Source: Odoribacter sp. Z80 (GTDB lineage: Bacteria; Bacteroidota; Bacteroidia; Bacteroidales; Marinifilaceae). From it: a DNA stretch of 64,000 nucleotides. Both the position numbers and the translations under genes were made by a program. The notes under the pieces are model-generated. The model was not told where the DNA came from. It was given only the letters and a program-made list of their open reading frames with translations, and did no database searches. The stretch covers positions 280,426 through 344,425 of the forward strand of contig NZ_QWEL01000002.1 of NCBI RefSeq assembly GCF_009935865.1, given 5' to 3'. Below, piece by piece: positions 34,523 to 43,467 of this stretch. Position 1 is the first letter of the stretch, and the number at the start of each line of letters is the position of its first letter.

Positions 34523-35800
34523 TCACCTGATCAACATCACAGCCCCTTTCTTCACATATCGGGGAGGATTATTCTTTTCACGTCCCCTGGCAGTAATAAT
34601 ATAAAAATAAGTACCCGGATTTGCGTATTTCCCATGGATCCGGCCATCCCATCCGCCCTGCGGGTCCGTCCATTCATATACCTTACGTCCCCAACGATTC
34701 AGGATAACCCCCTGAAAATTCTCCAAAGACCGGGTTTTTACTTTGAATATATCATTCATACCATCTCCATTGGGAGTAAAGACATTCGGGACATCTACCA
34801 AAGAAGAATCCACTACAATATAAGACTCCAAAGAAACGGTATCGGCACACTGATTGATCCCCATAGTATTCACAACCACCAGTTTTACATTGTAATTCCC
34901 CGGATGTTCATAGGTATAAGGAGACAAATACTCTCCGGTGTATATTCGTTTCCCCAACAGACTATCCTCCAAGGTTACTACTTCATTCAGCCGTATATCT
35001 GTCGTATCCCGGTATAAATACCATTCAAACCGCTGAGCATTCACACTTTCATTATGAAAAGACACTTCCAGCGGTGCTTCTCCCTGTTGCGGGTCGACAC
35101 TGAACCCAGCCCGGGGAACGTAAGAATGATAAGTTACCTCATCACTTACCCACTCAAATCCGAAACGGTCTTTTATCTTCACCCGGCAAGTCACATCATG
35201 GTCAACAGGGTCTTCTCCGCCTACCAATTGCGCAATATGGAAGAGATTATAATCCGGGAAGGGCATCAACTCCCGTTCTTTTCCGTCCCAGAGTACTGTA
35301 TACAACACTTGCTGAGCTCCCGGATAAGAACCGTAAGCGGGCAAACTCCCGTAAGCCAAATCCAGTTGTATATACTCACAATCCATCTCATTGGAAATAC
35401 TCACGGCAAAATCCAGGTAATCGTAAAATACGATAAAGGTCGCTTCTATCGCAGCCGTGCCCTCTTTTTCAGCCCGGAAAGCATAAACCCCGTTCCCTTT
35501 TAAGGTCACAGTCATGTAGGTGGAGTCCCCTTCATATACCACACTCTGGTTCACTCCCTCATATTGCCAATGAAAATGCCAATGCGGGCTTCCATCCGGA
35601 GTAAACCGGACCTCACCGAAAGGAGAAGCCGAACCTGACGGATTTTTAATCGCAAAAAAATCTTTTCCTTCTACAGGCATCAAACTTTGTATAACCCCCT
35701 CTTCCCCACAATCCAAAAATCGAATCATACCAAAATTCTGGGAAAATACCCGGCCTGCAAAAATGGCCCATATACTCATCAAAAAAATGAAATACTTCAT
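34523..35800 (-). CDS. Secreted protein with PKD domain and type IX secretion (type B) C-terminal signal
   Basis: This protein of about 425 residues has a signal peptide (M-K-Y-F-I-F-L-M-S-I, cleaved after ...R-V-F-S-Q). A PKD-like domain sits near 230-330 (F-S-V-D-P-Q-Q-G-E-A-P-L-E-V-S-F). The last ~90 residues are the gliding-motility-associated C-terminal domain: V-P-N-V-F-T-P-N-G-D-G-M-N-D-I-F, then L-N-R-W-G-R-K-V-Y, G-W-D-G and G-T-Y-F-Y-I-I. This domain routes proteins through the type IX system, so the organism should have T9SS. I prefer the Met followed by K-Y-F over one seven residues earlier; my base count for this start is uncertain by one. Confidence 0.85.
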   Translation of the reverse strand: MKYFIFLMSIWAIFAGRVFSQNFGMIRFLDCGEEGVIQSLMPVEGKDFFAIKNPSGSASPFGEVRFTPDGSPHWHFHWQYEGVNQSVVYEGDSTYMTVTLKGNGVYAFRAEKEGTAAIEATFIVFYDYLDFAVSISNEMDCEYIQLDLAYGSLPAYGSYPGAQQVLYTVLWDGKERELMPFPDYNLFHIAQLVGGEDPVDHDVTCRVKIKDRFGFEWVSDEVTYHSYVPRAGFSVDPQQGEAPLEVSFHNESVNAQRFEWYLYRDTTDIRLNEVVTLEDSLLGKRIYTGEYLSPYTYEHPGNYNVKLVVVNTMGINQCADTVSLESYIVVDSSLVDVPNVFTPNGDGMNDIFKVKTRSLENFQGVILNRWGRKVYEWTDPQGGWDGRIHGKYANPGTYFYIITARGREKNNPPRYVKKGAVMLIR

Positions 35801-35843
35801 AACATTCGGCTTATGCTGCAATATTACTAAAAATCCAAGGGAT

Positions 35844-35875
35844 TTTGTCAGGCAAGGGATTAATTTTTAATTTTG
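35844..35875 (+). promoter_or_regulatory. Promoter of the helicase gene
   Basis: TTTG at 35844-35847 and TAATTTTG at 35868-35875 are separated by 20 bp, the spacing of Bacteroidetes -33/-7 promoters. This places the start of transcription near 35883 and rules out translation starts upstream of it. Confidence 0.65.
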
Positions 35876-35904
35876 TGCCTGAAATCAATAATCAGGAATT
35901 CACC

Positions 35905-38172
35905 GTGGATTTTATTAAAGAACTGAACAGCAGCCAACAAGCTGCCGTCTTAAATACAGAAGGCCCCTCTTTGGTTGTTGCCGGCGCAGGCTCCGGAAAA
36001 ACCAGGGTACTGACCTACCGGATTGCACAACTGTTAAGTCAGGGGATTCCTGCCTATAAAATATTGGCATTGACCTTTACCAACAAGGCAGCCCGGGAAA
36101 TGCAGAAACGAATTTCCGCATTAGTCGGTAACGAAATAGCGGCTAACCTTTGGATGGGTACTTTCCATTCCATTTTTTCCAAAATTCTTCGTTTCGAAGC
36201 AGACAAATTAGGATATACTTCCAGTTTTACGATTTACGATACCCAGGATTCCAAAAACCTGCTCAAAGCGATTATCAAAGAAATGAAACTGGACGATAAA
36301 GTCTATAAACCCAATGCAGTGCTGGGACGCATATCCATGGCTAAGAATAACCTGGTCGTGGCACAAAGCTATCTCCAGTCCGCACGGATTCTTTCAGAAG
36401 ACAACGCTTGTAAAAGACCTCTTACAGGAGAAATCTATAAACAATATCAACAACGCTGCAAACAAAGCGATACAATGGATTTTGACGATTTACTCCTGCA
36501 AACCAATATCCTTTTCCGTGACTTTCCGGAAATTCTCGCCAAATACCAGCAAAAATTCAGCTATATCCTGGTGGATGAATACCAAGACACCAATTATGCA
36601 CAATATCTGATTGTAAAAAAACTCTCCCAGGAACATCACAATATCTGTGTCGTCGGAGACGACGCGCAAAGTATCTATTCTTTCCGGGGTGCACGGATTG
36701 AGAACATTCTCAATTTTAAAAACGACTACCCCGATTACAAACTCTATAAACTGGAACAAAACTACCGTTCCACCACCACGATCGTCGATGCAGCCAATTG
36801 TGTCATCAGCAAAAATAAGGAACAGATTCCGAAGCGTACTTTTTCAGAAAACGAAGAAGGAGAAAAAATAAAAGTCCTGCGGGCTTTATCCGATAAAGAA
36901 GAGGGATTCCAGGTAACCCATGAAATCTTCCGCCTGGCCAATTACGAACAGCAGGAGTACAGCGATTTTGCCATCCTTTATCGTACGAACGCCCAGTCCC
37001 GTATCCTGGAAGAAGCATTAAGGAAACGCAACATCCCCTATAAGATATACGGGGGCCAATCTTTCTACCAACGGAAAGAAATCAAAGACCTGTTAGCTTA
37101 TTTCCGGCTCACAGTCAACCAAAACGACGAAGAAGCTTTCAAGCGGATTATCAACTACCCCCGTCGGGGAATAGGAGATTCTACCATTGAAAAACTACAA
37201 GATATAGCCGGGAAATACCGCGTCAGCCTGTGGACAGTCCTCTGTAACCTGAACAAAGTAGCAGATACATTTAATGCCGGAACCATTGCTAAACTGCAAA
37301 AATTCGGAAGCATGATAGAAAAGTTCAAAGAACTGACCGCCAAGGAAAATGCCTATGATGCAGCCGTTATCATTGCCCGTTCTTCCGGCATCATCGACGA
37401 CCTCTCCAACGATGAAACTCCGGAAGGAGTCTCCCGGAAAGAAAACATCCAGGAATTATTGAACGGTATTAAAGACTTCACCGAAACAGCCTACAAAGAG
37501 GGACAAAACGATAAACTACCGGCTTTCCTGGAAGGAGTAGCCCTCCTTACCGACCAGGATGGCGAAAAAGAAGGTGACTTCAATAAGGTAACTCTTATGA
37601 CCATACATGCTTCGAAAGGTCTGGAATTTGCCAACGTATTCATTACCGGAATGGAAGAAGAACTCTTCCCGGCCCAACAGTGTGTTTCAAACCCTGCTGC
37701 CCTGGAAGAAGAAAGACGTCTGTTTTATGTAGCACTGACCCGTGCCCAAAAACGGGTTTTCATGTCATACGCCACCTCCAGATACAAAAACGGACAGGTC
37801 GTTTCTTCCCGTAATTCACGGTTCATCGAAGAAATAGATCAAGAGTTCCTGGAAGGTTTCACCACTATGCGGGAAGAACCTTCTCCTTTTAAACTACGAA
37901 CTCCATTAAGCAGTAGCATACAGAAACCAAGCATCCGCTTAAATGCTGTTTCCCCCATAGATATACCTCCGATAGACCGCAGCAAATTAAAGGCTATCGA
38001 CTCAGGTACGGTAGTCCCCGGTATGCTTATTTTTCATCCCACCTTCGGAGCAGGAAAGGTGCTTTCATTGGAAGGATTGGGAGTACAGAAAAAAGCCAAA
38101 GTCATTTTCGCGGAAGGAGGAACCCGCACACTTTTGTTAAAATTTGCAAAATTATATATGCAAGAAGAATAA
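35905..38172 (+). CDS. pcrA: UvrD/PcrA-type superfamily 1 DNA helicase
   Basis: This 3'-5' helicase of repair and replication has Walker A G-A-G-S-G-K-T near residue 30, Walker B/motif II V-D-E-Y-Q-D-T-N, motif III V-V-G-D-D-A-Q-S-I-Y-S-F-R-G-A, and motif VI V-A-L-T-R-A-Q-K-R. The length of about 755 residues is normal for PcrA/UvrD. The GTG at 35905 (M-D-F-I-K-E-L-N-S-S-Q-Q-A-A-V) is chosen because the promoter boxes occupy 35844-35875 and the known family starts with this segment. The C terminus has the UvrD Tudor-like domain (F-H-P-T-F-G-A-G-K-V). Confidence 0.9.
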   Translation: MDFIKELNSSQQAAVLNTEGPSLVVAGAGSGKTRVLTYRIAQLLSQGIPAYKILALTFTNKAAREMQKRISALVGNEIAANLWMGTFHSIFSKILRFEADKLGYTSSFTIYDTQDSKNLLKAIIKEMKLDDKVYKPNAVLGRISMAKNNLVVAQSYLQSARILSEDNACKRPLTGEIYKQYQQRCKQSDTMDFDDLLLQTNILFRDFPEILAKYQQKFSYILVDEYQDTNYAQYLIVKKLSQEHHNICVVGDDAQSIYSFRGARIENILNFKNDYPDYKLYKLEQNYRSTTTIVDAANCVISKNKEQIPKRTFSENEEGEKIKVLRALSDKEEGFQVTHEIFRLANYEQQEYSDFAILYRTNAQSRILEEALRKRNIPYKIYGGQSFYQRKEIKDLLAYFRLTVNQNDEEAFKRIINYPRRGIGDSTIEKLQDIAGKYRVSLWTVLCNLNKVADTFNAGTIAKLQKFGSMIEKFKELTAKENAYDAAVIIARSSGIIDDLSNDETPEGVSRKENIQELLNGIKDFTETAYKEGQNDKLPAFLEGVALLTDQDGEKEGDFNKVTLMTIHASKGLEFANVFITGMEEELFPAQQCVSNPAALEEERRLFYVALTRAQKRVFMSYATSRYKNGQVVSSRNSRFIEEIDQEFLEGFTTMREEPSPFKLRTPLSSSIQKPSIRLNAVSPIDIPPIDRSKLKAIDSGTVVPGMLIFHPTFGAGKVLSLEGLGVQKKAKVIFAEGGTRTLLLKFAKLYMQEE

Positions 38173-38199
38173 ACCCTATCCTATGCCAGGGAAAAAACG

Positions 38200-38207
38200 T
38201 ATATTTG
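38200..38207 (+). promoter_or_regulatory. -7 promoter box upstream of the DUF4290 gene
   Basis: TATATTTG fits TAnnTTTG. The implied leader is about 150 nt. No good -33 box is seen. Confidence 0.45.
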
Positions 38208-38364
38208 CCGTCCGATGACACAATAAACAGCTTTATAGCTCAAAATTCAACATGACTTTCCTTCAGAAATACTCAGTCCTGAAGAAAATACAATCAAACC
38301 ATTGGCATATTATTTATTTCTTACCCGAAAAGCGAATTTATAAATTCATCAAGAAAAACCCGAC

Positions 38365-39063
38365 ATGGAAGAAGAGGAATTAAAATACAACACCCAAAGA
38401 AAAAAACTGATACTCCCCGAATACGGACGCAACATTCACATTATGGTAAATTACCTTTTAACCATCAAGGATCGGGAGGAAAGAACCAAAGCAGCCAAAA
38501 CGGTAATTGATGTGATGGGCAATCTTTACCCCCACTTAAGGGATGTTCCGGATTTCCGTCATAAATTGTGGGACCATCTGGCCATCATGTCGGATTTCAA
38601 ATTAGACATAGACACTCCCTATCCTCTTCCGTCTATGGAGAAATTGCAGGAAAAACCAGAACGTTTATCCTACGGCACCCATCACATCAAGTACAGACAT
38701 TATGGGAAGCTGGTAGAAAAACTGATTGAAGAAATCCGGAATCAGAAAGACCCCGAACAAAAACGGGCATTGATTGTGCTTACCGCCAACCACATGAAAA
38801 AATCTTTTCTCACTTGGAACAAAGACAGTGTGGAAGACGAGCAAATCTACAACGACATCAACACCCTTTACGGAAGCACTCTGATTCTGCCCGAGGGTAT
38901 CACTCTTTCCAATCCCAAAGATTTACTGCAAAAGAAAAACAAGCCCAATTCCAACAAACCGGCTAACAACAATAATAAAAACTTCTCTAAAAGCAACAAT
39001 AACAACAAAGGCAATAACAATCGCCCACATTATAAAAAACAAAACAACAACAACGGGAATTAA
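38365..39063 (+). CDS. DUF4290 family protein with Asn/Lys-rich tail
   Basis: This 232-residue protein matches the Bacteroidetes-specific DUF4290 pattern: L-P-E-Y-G-R-N-I-H-I-M-V, F-R-H-K-L-W-D-H-L, and N-H-M-K-K-S-F-L-T-W-N-K-D. The last ~45 residues are low-complexity Asn, Lys and Pro, probably disordered and possibly nucleic-acid binding. Its function is unknown. The downstream folK starts 6 bp after the stop, so the two are co-transcribed. Confidence 0.85.
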   Translation: MEEEELKYNTQRKKLILPEYGRNIHIMVNYLLTIKDREERTKAAKTVIDVMGNLYPHLRDVPDFRHKLWDHLAIMSDFKLDIDTPYPLPSMEKLQEKPERLSYGTHHIKYRHYGKLVEKLIEEIRNQKDPEQKRALIVLTANHMKKSFLTWNKDSVEDEQIYNDINTLYGSTLILPEGITLSNPKDLLQKKNKPNSNKPANNNNKNFSKSNNNNKGNNNRPHYKKQNNNNGN

Positions 39064-39069
39064 AAAGGC

Positions 39070-39555
39070 ATGCAGGCTATCACTATCTTCGGAAGTAACT
39101 CGGGCAATAAACGGGAATTGCTCAAAAAAGCCATCCGCCAACTATCCTCTGCCGGACACATAATTGCAAGTTCTTCCTTATATGAAACTGCCCCGTGGGG
39201 GTTTGAAGCCAAAGAAAATTTCCTGAACCGGGTAGTCATCTTCGAGACAGACTTGCCCCCTCTCGCTTTCTTGAAATCCTGTCTGGAGACAGAAAAACAA
39301 CTGGGTCGGACACGGCTTCCCAATGGTCCGCGTTACGCTTCCCGCCCCATTGACATAGATCTTTTATTTTACGATTCATTGATTCTGGATACTCCGGAAC
39401 TCATTTTACCCCACCCCCGGATGGCTGAACGCAACTTTGTCCTGGTCCCGTTGTCAGAAATCATACCGGACTTCCTTCATCCGCAACTTCATAAAACCAT
39501 CCGCCAACTCTCAGCAGAATGCTCCGATACCCTACCGGTGAAAAAAATCACATAA
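39070..39555 (+). CDS. folK: 2-amino-4-hydroxy-6-hydroxymethyldihydropteridine pyrophosphokinase
   Basis: This 161-residue folate enzyme transfers pyrophosphate from ATP to the pterin. Visible motifs: G-S-N-S-G-N-K near the start, S-S-L-Y-E-T-A-P-W-G, and R-P-I-D-I-D-L-L-F-Y with the Mg-binding Asp pair, then H-P-R-M-A-E-R-N-F-V. Length is typical. Its 3' end overlaps the convergent murA by 8 bp. Confidence 0.95.
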   Translation: MQAITIFGSNSGNKRELLKKAIRQLSSAGHIIASSSLYETAPWGFEAKENFLNRVVIFETDLPPLAFLKSCLETEKQLGRTRLPNGPRYASRPIDIDLLFYDSLILDTPELILPHPRMAERNFVLVPLSEIIPDFLHPQLHKTIRQLSAECSDTLPVKKIT

Positions 39556-40855
39556 TACGCTGTATATCGGCTCCGATGGCATTCAGCTTTTCATCGATAT
39601 GCTCATATCCCCGGTCTATCTGGTCAATATTATGAATAGAACTGGTCCCCTGAGCCGACAAAGCAGCTATTAACAAAGCAATTCCGGCCCGAATATCCGG
39701 AGAAGTCATTTTTGTGGCCCTCAATTGCGATTCGTGATTCTGCCCGATGACCGTTGCCCGGTGAGGATCACAAAGAATAATCTTCGCTCCCATATCAATC
39801 AGCTTATCGACAAAAAACAAACGGCTTTCAAACATTTTCTGATGAATCAGCACACTGCCTTTTGCTTGTGTAGCCACCACCAGAAAAACACTCAGCAAGT
39901 CGGGTGTCAGTCCCGGCCACGGAGCATCTGCCACCGTCAATATGGAACCGTCGATAAAATCTTCAATCATATAATGCTCCTGACGTGGAATATACAAATC
40001 ATCTCCCTTCTCCTCCACCCGGATTCCTAAACGCCGGAAAGCATCGGGAATAATTCCCAGTTGCCGTAAATTCACATCTTTAACAGTAATTTCGGAACGG
40101 GTCATCGCAGCCAATCCGATATAACTCCCCACTTCAATCATGTCCGGCAGGCAACGGTGATGGCATCCTTTCAGTTCTTTCACCCCTTCAATTGTCAGTA
40201 AATTAGAAGCAATTCCGGAAATATGTGCCCCCATAGCATTCAGCATCAGACACAATTGCTGAATATAAGGCTCACAGGCCGCATTGTAAATAGTGGTAAT
40301 TCCTTCTGCCAGGACAGCAGCCATAATGATATTGGCCGTACCCGTCACAGAAGCTTCATCCAACAACATATAACAACCTTTCAACTTCTCTGCCGAAGCC
40401 CGGAAATACCCCTCAGAACTATTATAATCAAAAGTCGCGCCCAATTTCTCAAACCCCAGGAAATGGGTATCCAAACGCCGGCGGCCTATCTTATCTCCCC
40501 CCGGCTTAGGAATTATTCCGCAACCATAAACCGCCAGCAAAGGCCCCAAAATCATTATAGACCCCCGCAAACTAACCGCCTTTTTATAAAAATCTTCCGT
40601 TTCAAAATAAGCAAAATCAATATCGGAAGCCTGAAAAATAAACTCGCCGTGAGCCGGATGCTCTACCCGCACTCCCATTCCTTCAAGAAGTTCTATCAAC
40701 TTAAGTACGTCCAGGATCTCAGGTACATTGGTAATGGTCACCTTTTCTTTGGTGAGCAGACAGGCGCAAATGACCTGCAACGCCTCGTTTTTAGCTCCCT
40801 GGGGAACAAGCTCCCCTTTCAATCGTTTACCTCCCGTGATAGCGAATTTTGCCAT
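39548..40855 (-). CDS. murA: UDP-N-acetylglucosamine 1-carboxyvinyltransferase (Asp active-site variant)
   Basis: This 435-residue EPSP-synthase-fold enzyme makes the first committed step of peptidoglycan synthesis. The K-N-E-A-L motif near the N terminus binds substrate. In the active-site loop, where most enzymes read P-G-G-C, this one reads P-G-G-D-K-I-G-R-R-R-L-D, with Asp121 in the Cys115 position. A Cys to Asp change is the established cause of intrinsic fosfomycin resistance in MurA from Mycobacterium and Chlamydia. A -7 box TATCTTTG lies at 40926-40933 on the minus strand, 70 bp upstream of the ATG. Confidence 0.93.
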   Translation of the reverse strand: MAKFAITGGKRLKGELVPQGAKNEALQVICACLLTKEKVTITNVPEILDVLKLIELLEGMGVRVEHPAHGEFIFQASDIDFAYFETEDFYKKAVSLRGSIMILGPLLAVYGCGIIPKPGGDKIGRRRLDTHFLGFEKLGATFDYNSSEGYFRASAEKLKGCYMLLDEASVTGTANIIMAAVLAEGITTIYNAACEPYIQQLCLMLNAMGAHISGIASNLLTIEGVKELKGCHHRCLPDMIEVGSYIGLAAMTRSEITVKDVNLRQLGIIPDAFRRLGIRVEEKGDDLYIPRQEHYMIEDFIDGSILTVADAPWPGLTPDLLSVFLVVATQAKGSVLIHQKMFESRLFFVDKLIDMGAKIILCDPHRATVIGQNHESQLRATKMTSPDIRAGIALLIAALSAQGTSSIHNIDQIDRGYEHIDEKLNAIGADIQRIM

Positions 40856-40925
40856 AATCTTTCCATTATTTTAACATTCCGAAGTAGAGTTTATCTCAAC
40901 TACCCGTGACACTTGTTTTCTGTCT

Positions 40926-40933
40926 CAAAGATA
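40926..40933 (-). promoter_or_regulatory. -7 promoter box of murA
   Basis: TATCTTTG on the minus strand. The start of transcription would be near 40918, giving a leader of about 60 nt. Confidence 0.5.
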
Positions 40934-41050
40934 GTAAAAAAAGTAAAATTGCCTCCGTGACACCTGCCAATTATATGGAACAAAATAAATTCCCTCAACA
41001 GTTAAAATGACTAAAATATTTATAAACAATTCTACCACAAGATAAATTAC

Positions 41051-41058
41051 TATATTTG
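41051..41058 (+). promoter_or_regulatory. -7 promoter box of the porin gene
   Basis: TATATTTG followed by GCAG, about 110 bp before the porin ATG. The leader in between is AT-rich with no clear riboswitch structure. Confidence 0.5.
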
Positions 41059-41166
41059 CAGCCGAAAATCAAAAACACAAAATGGTGTTATTGTGCTGAA
41101 TATTAAAGAATTTCCCAAAAGGATTCTAACAAAAAATTATTAATTAATCGACAATATTCTATTCAC

Positions 41167-42192
41167 ATGAGAAAATTAATTTGTGCGATACTGTTCGCAT
41201 CGTATGGATTTTTGGCTTCTGCGCAGGAAATCAAGGAAGAGTTATTGACTTTACGGCTGGAAGCACGGCTGGATTATCTGCGCAACCGGCAGGACGGCAA
41301 AACCATAAAGGATAACACAGGATTCGAAGGCAAATTCATCAATATCCGAGCCGACGGCAAGATTACCGATAAGTTATCATATTCCTGGCGTCAACGATTC
41401 AACAAACAACACGAAGACGGTTCGTTTTTCGACGCAACGGACTGGATATATATCCATTATAATATCGGGAAATGGGCCATTGCCGGCGGTAAACAGGTGG
41501 TAAACATCGGAGGTTGGGAATATGACCGTGCTCCCATTGACCTTTATGAATGTTCGGTATTCTGGAACAATATCCCCTGTTATGCTATCGGCGCATCGGC
41601 CGGTTACCGGCTCTCTTCTTCAGACCTGTTGACTGCACAGGTTTGCCAGAGTCCTTTTTTCACTTCAGAAAACCGCAACATGTATGCCTACAACCTGATG
41701 TGGCAAGGATCGCACAAATGGTTCCACACATTGTATTCCGTGAACCTTATCGAAACCACACCGGGACATTATATCAACTACATTGCCTTAGGCAATAAGT
41801 TCATCTACAAGAAATTCGCCTTGGAACTCGACCTGATGAACCGGGCTTCCGCCCACCAAACCTTCCTGTTTAAGGATGCTTCCGTCATGGGCGAACTGTC
41901 ATACGCCCCCTGTTCCAAATGGAACATTTACGGCAAAATGACTTACGATGTGAACCATACCAATAACACCACTGATTTCTGCGTATTGCCAGGGACCGAA
42001 CTGACCATGGCGGGAGGCGGATTTGAATTTTATCCCTTAGCTAAAAAGAACCATGCACTGCGTATTCATGCAAATGTTTTCTACTCCTGGGGCAAGAACG
42101 CAAACCCGGGAAATACCATGCAGGACAAGTCTCTGATATTTGACATCGGTATAAAATGGAACATGAATCTGCTGGCCATCAAACATAAATAA
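41167..42192 (+). CDS. Outer-membrane porin-like protein (OprP/phosphate-selective type)
   Basis: This 341-residue protein has a signal peptide ending F-L-A-S-A-Q and alternating hydrophobic strands with aromatic girdles (W-I-Y-I-H-Y-N-I-G-K-W-A-I-A-G-G-K-Q), a pattern of a roughly 14-16 strand barrel. It resembles Bacteroidetes phosphate-selective porin O/P family members, though short for that family. A membrane protein follows 38 bp downstream in the same direction and may be its inner-membrane partner. Confidence 0.75.
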   Translation: MRKLICAILFASYGFLASAQEIKEELLTLRLEARLDYLRNRQDGKTIKDNTGFEGKFINIRADGKITDKLSYSWRQRFNKQHEDGSFFDATDWIYIHYNIGKWAIAGGKQVVNIGGWEYDRAPIDLYECSVFWNNIPCYAIGASAGYRLSSSDLLTAQVCQSPFFTSENRNMYAYNLMWQGSHKWFHTLYSVNLIETTPGHYINYIALGNKFIYKKFALELDLMNRASAHQTFLFKDASVMGELSYAPCSKWNIYGKMTYDVNHTNNTTDFCVLPGTELTMAGGGFEFYPLAKKNHALRIHANVFYSWGKNANPGNTMQDKSLIFDIGIKWNMNLLAIKHK

Positions 42193-42230
42193 TTCACGAA
42201 CATCCAAGTAATTAAAAAACATATACCATA

Positions 42231-43376
42231 ATGAAAACTTCTCGGTTCAATATCATGCGTTACATTCCGACAGGTATTCCCTGTCTGGTCATTGTATTTG
42301 CTCTTTTTTATTACATCGGCTCTATTATGGGCGTTCCCCAGATGTTAAATACCATCATGCACACTGCCCATGACCTGTTATTAAATACAGTATTTTATCT
42401 CATGGGTATCTGCGTTATCACGGGTGCCATCGGACGGTTATTCGTGGAATTCGGTGTCGTAAAGCTACTGGAGCGGATTTTACGCCCTTTGATGAAACCT
42501 TTGTTTAATCTTCCGGGTGTGGCTGCATTAGGCGCCGTCATGACCTTTCTAAGTGATAACCCGGCCATCATATCCCTTTCGCAGGATAAGCGCTTCAGTA
42601 GTTATTTCAAGAAATTCCAATACATTTCACTGACTAACTTCGGCACAGCGTTCGGAATGGGATTGCTGGTGATTGTATTCATGGTCGGACAAGGTTACTT
42701 CCTGGCTCCCGTAATCGGATTCGTGGGAGCTTTCTGCGGATGTATCGTATCGACCCGTCTAATGCAGCGTTTCATCATTAAGGCTTATCCGAATTTCCGG
42801 GACGAACCAGCAACAGGAGAGAGCTTTGTAGAGGAAGAAGAAAAAACCGTAGAATCCAAATCACTCTTTATCCGGATCCTCAATTCCCTGCTGGACGGCG
42901 GACGTACGGGAGTAGACGTAGGTATCGCCATTATCCCCGGCGTACTTATCATTTCAACGTTGGTCATGATTCTGACATTCGGCGCATCGGCAAACGGGGA
43001 ATATACCGGTGCAGCTTACGAAGGAGTGGAATTGCTTCCTTACCTTGCTCAAAAAATCAATGTCGTATTTGAATTTTTGTTCGGTTTCCATGACCCACAT
43101 TTAATCGCATTCCCGATTACCGCCCTCGGTGCTGTGGGAGCGGCTTTGGGCCTTGTTCCTAATTTCATTGCACAAGGCTGGATTGACGGCAATGCCATTG
43201 CCGTATTCACGGCCATTGGGATGTGCTGGAGCGGTTATCTGAGTACCCACACTGCCATGCTCGATTCTCTCGGTTACCGGGAACTGACGCCGAAAGCCAT
43301 TTGGGCCCACACCATCGGCGGATTAGTTGCCGCCATCGTGGCACACGTCCTTTACATGCTGGCAAGCCTTTGTTAA
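42231..43376 (+). CDS. Nucleoside-recognition (Gate) domain inner-membrane protein, CD0519/CD1768-like
   Basis: This 381-residue integral membrane protein has about nine helices. The conserved stretch T-F-L-S-D-N-P-A-I-I-S-L, and later H-D-P-H-L-I-A-F-P, resemble the Gate/nucleoside-recognition domain family including YjiH and CD0519. These are presumed transporters of unknown substrate. It follows the porin gene by 38 bp and could receive what the porin lets in. Confidence 0.7.
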   Translation: MKTSRFNIMRYIPTGIPCLVIVFALFYYIGSIMGVPQMLNTIMHTAHDLLLNTVFYLMGICVITGAIGRLFVEFGVVKLLERILRPLMKPLFNLPGVAALGAVMTFLSDNPAIISLSQDKRFSSYFKKFQYISLTNFGTAFGMGLLVIVFMVGQGYFLAPVIGFVGAFCGCIVSTRLMQRFIIKAYPNFRDEPATGESFVEEEEKTVESKSLFIRILNSLLDGGRTGVDVGIAIIPGVLIISTLVMILTFGASANGEYTGAAYEGVELLPYLAQKINVVFEFLFGFHDPHLIAFPITALGAVGAALGLVPNFIAQGWIDGNAIAVFTAIGMCWSGYLSTHTAMLDSLGYRELTPKAIWAHTIGGLVAAIVAHVLYMLASLC

Positions 43377-43402
43377 ACAAGCGGAAAGATAAATATCATT
43401 TA

Positions 43403-43435
43403 TGTTGTCTTAACGAAATTATATTCCTACATTTG
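43403..43435 (+). promoter_or_regulatory. Promoter of sppA
   Basis: TGTTG at 43403-43407 and TACATTTG at 43428-43435 are separated by 20 bp. The start of transcription would be about 43443, 25 bp before the sppA ATG. Confidence 0.65.
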
Positions 43436-43467
43436 TAGAAATTGTACCAAAATCGAATGACTGTCTT

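Noticed and set aside
34382..35017. Plus-strand frame of 211 codons after the BACON terminator
   Set aside because: Most of it is the antisense of the T9SS C-terminal domain; no ribosome site or family pattern.
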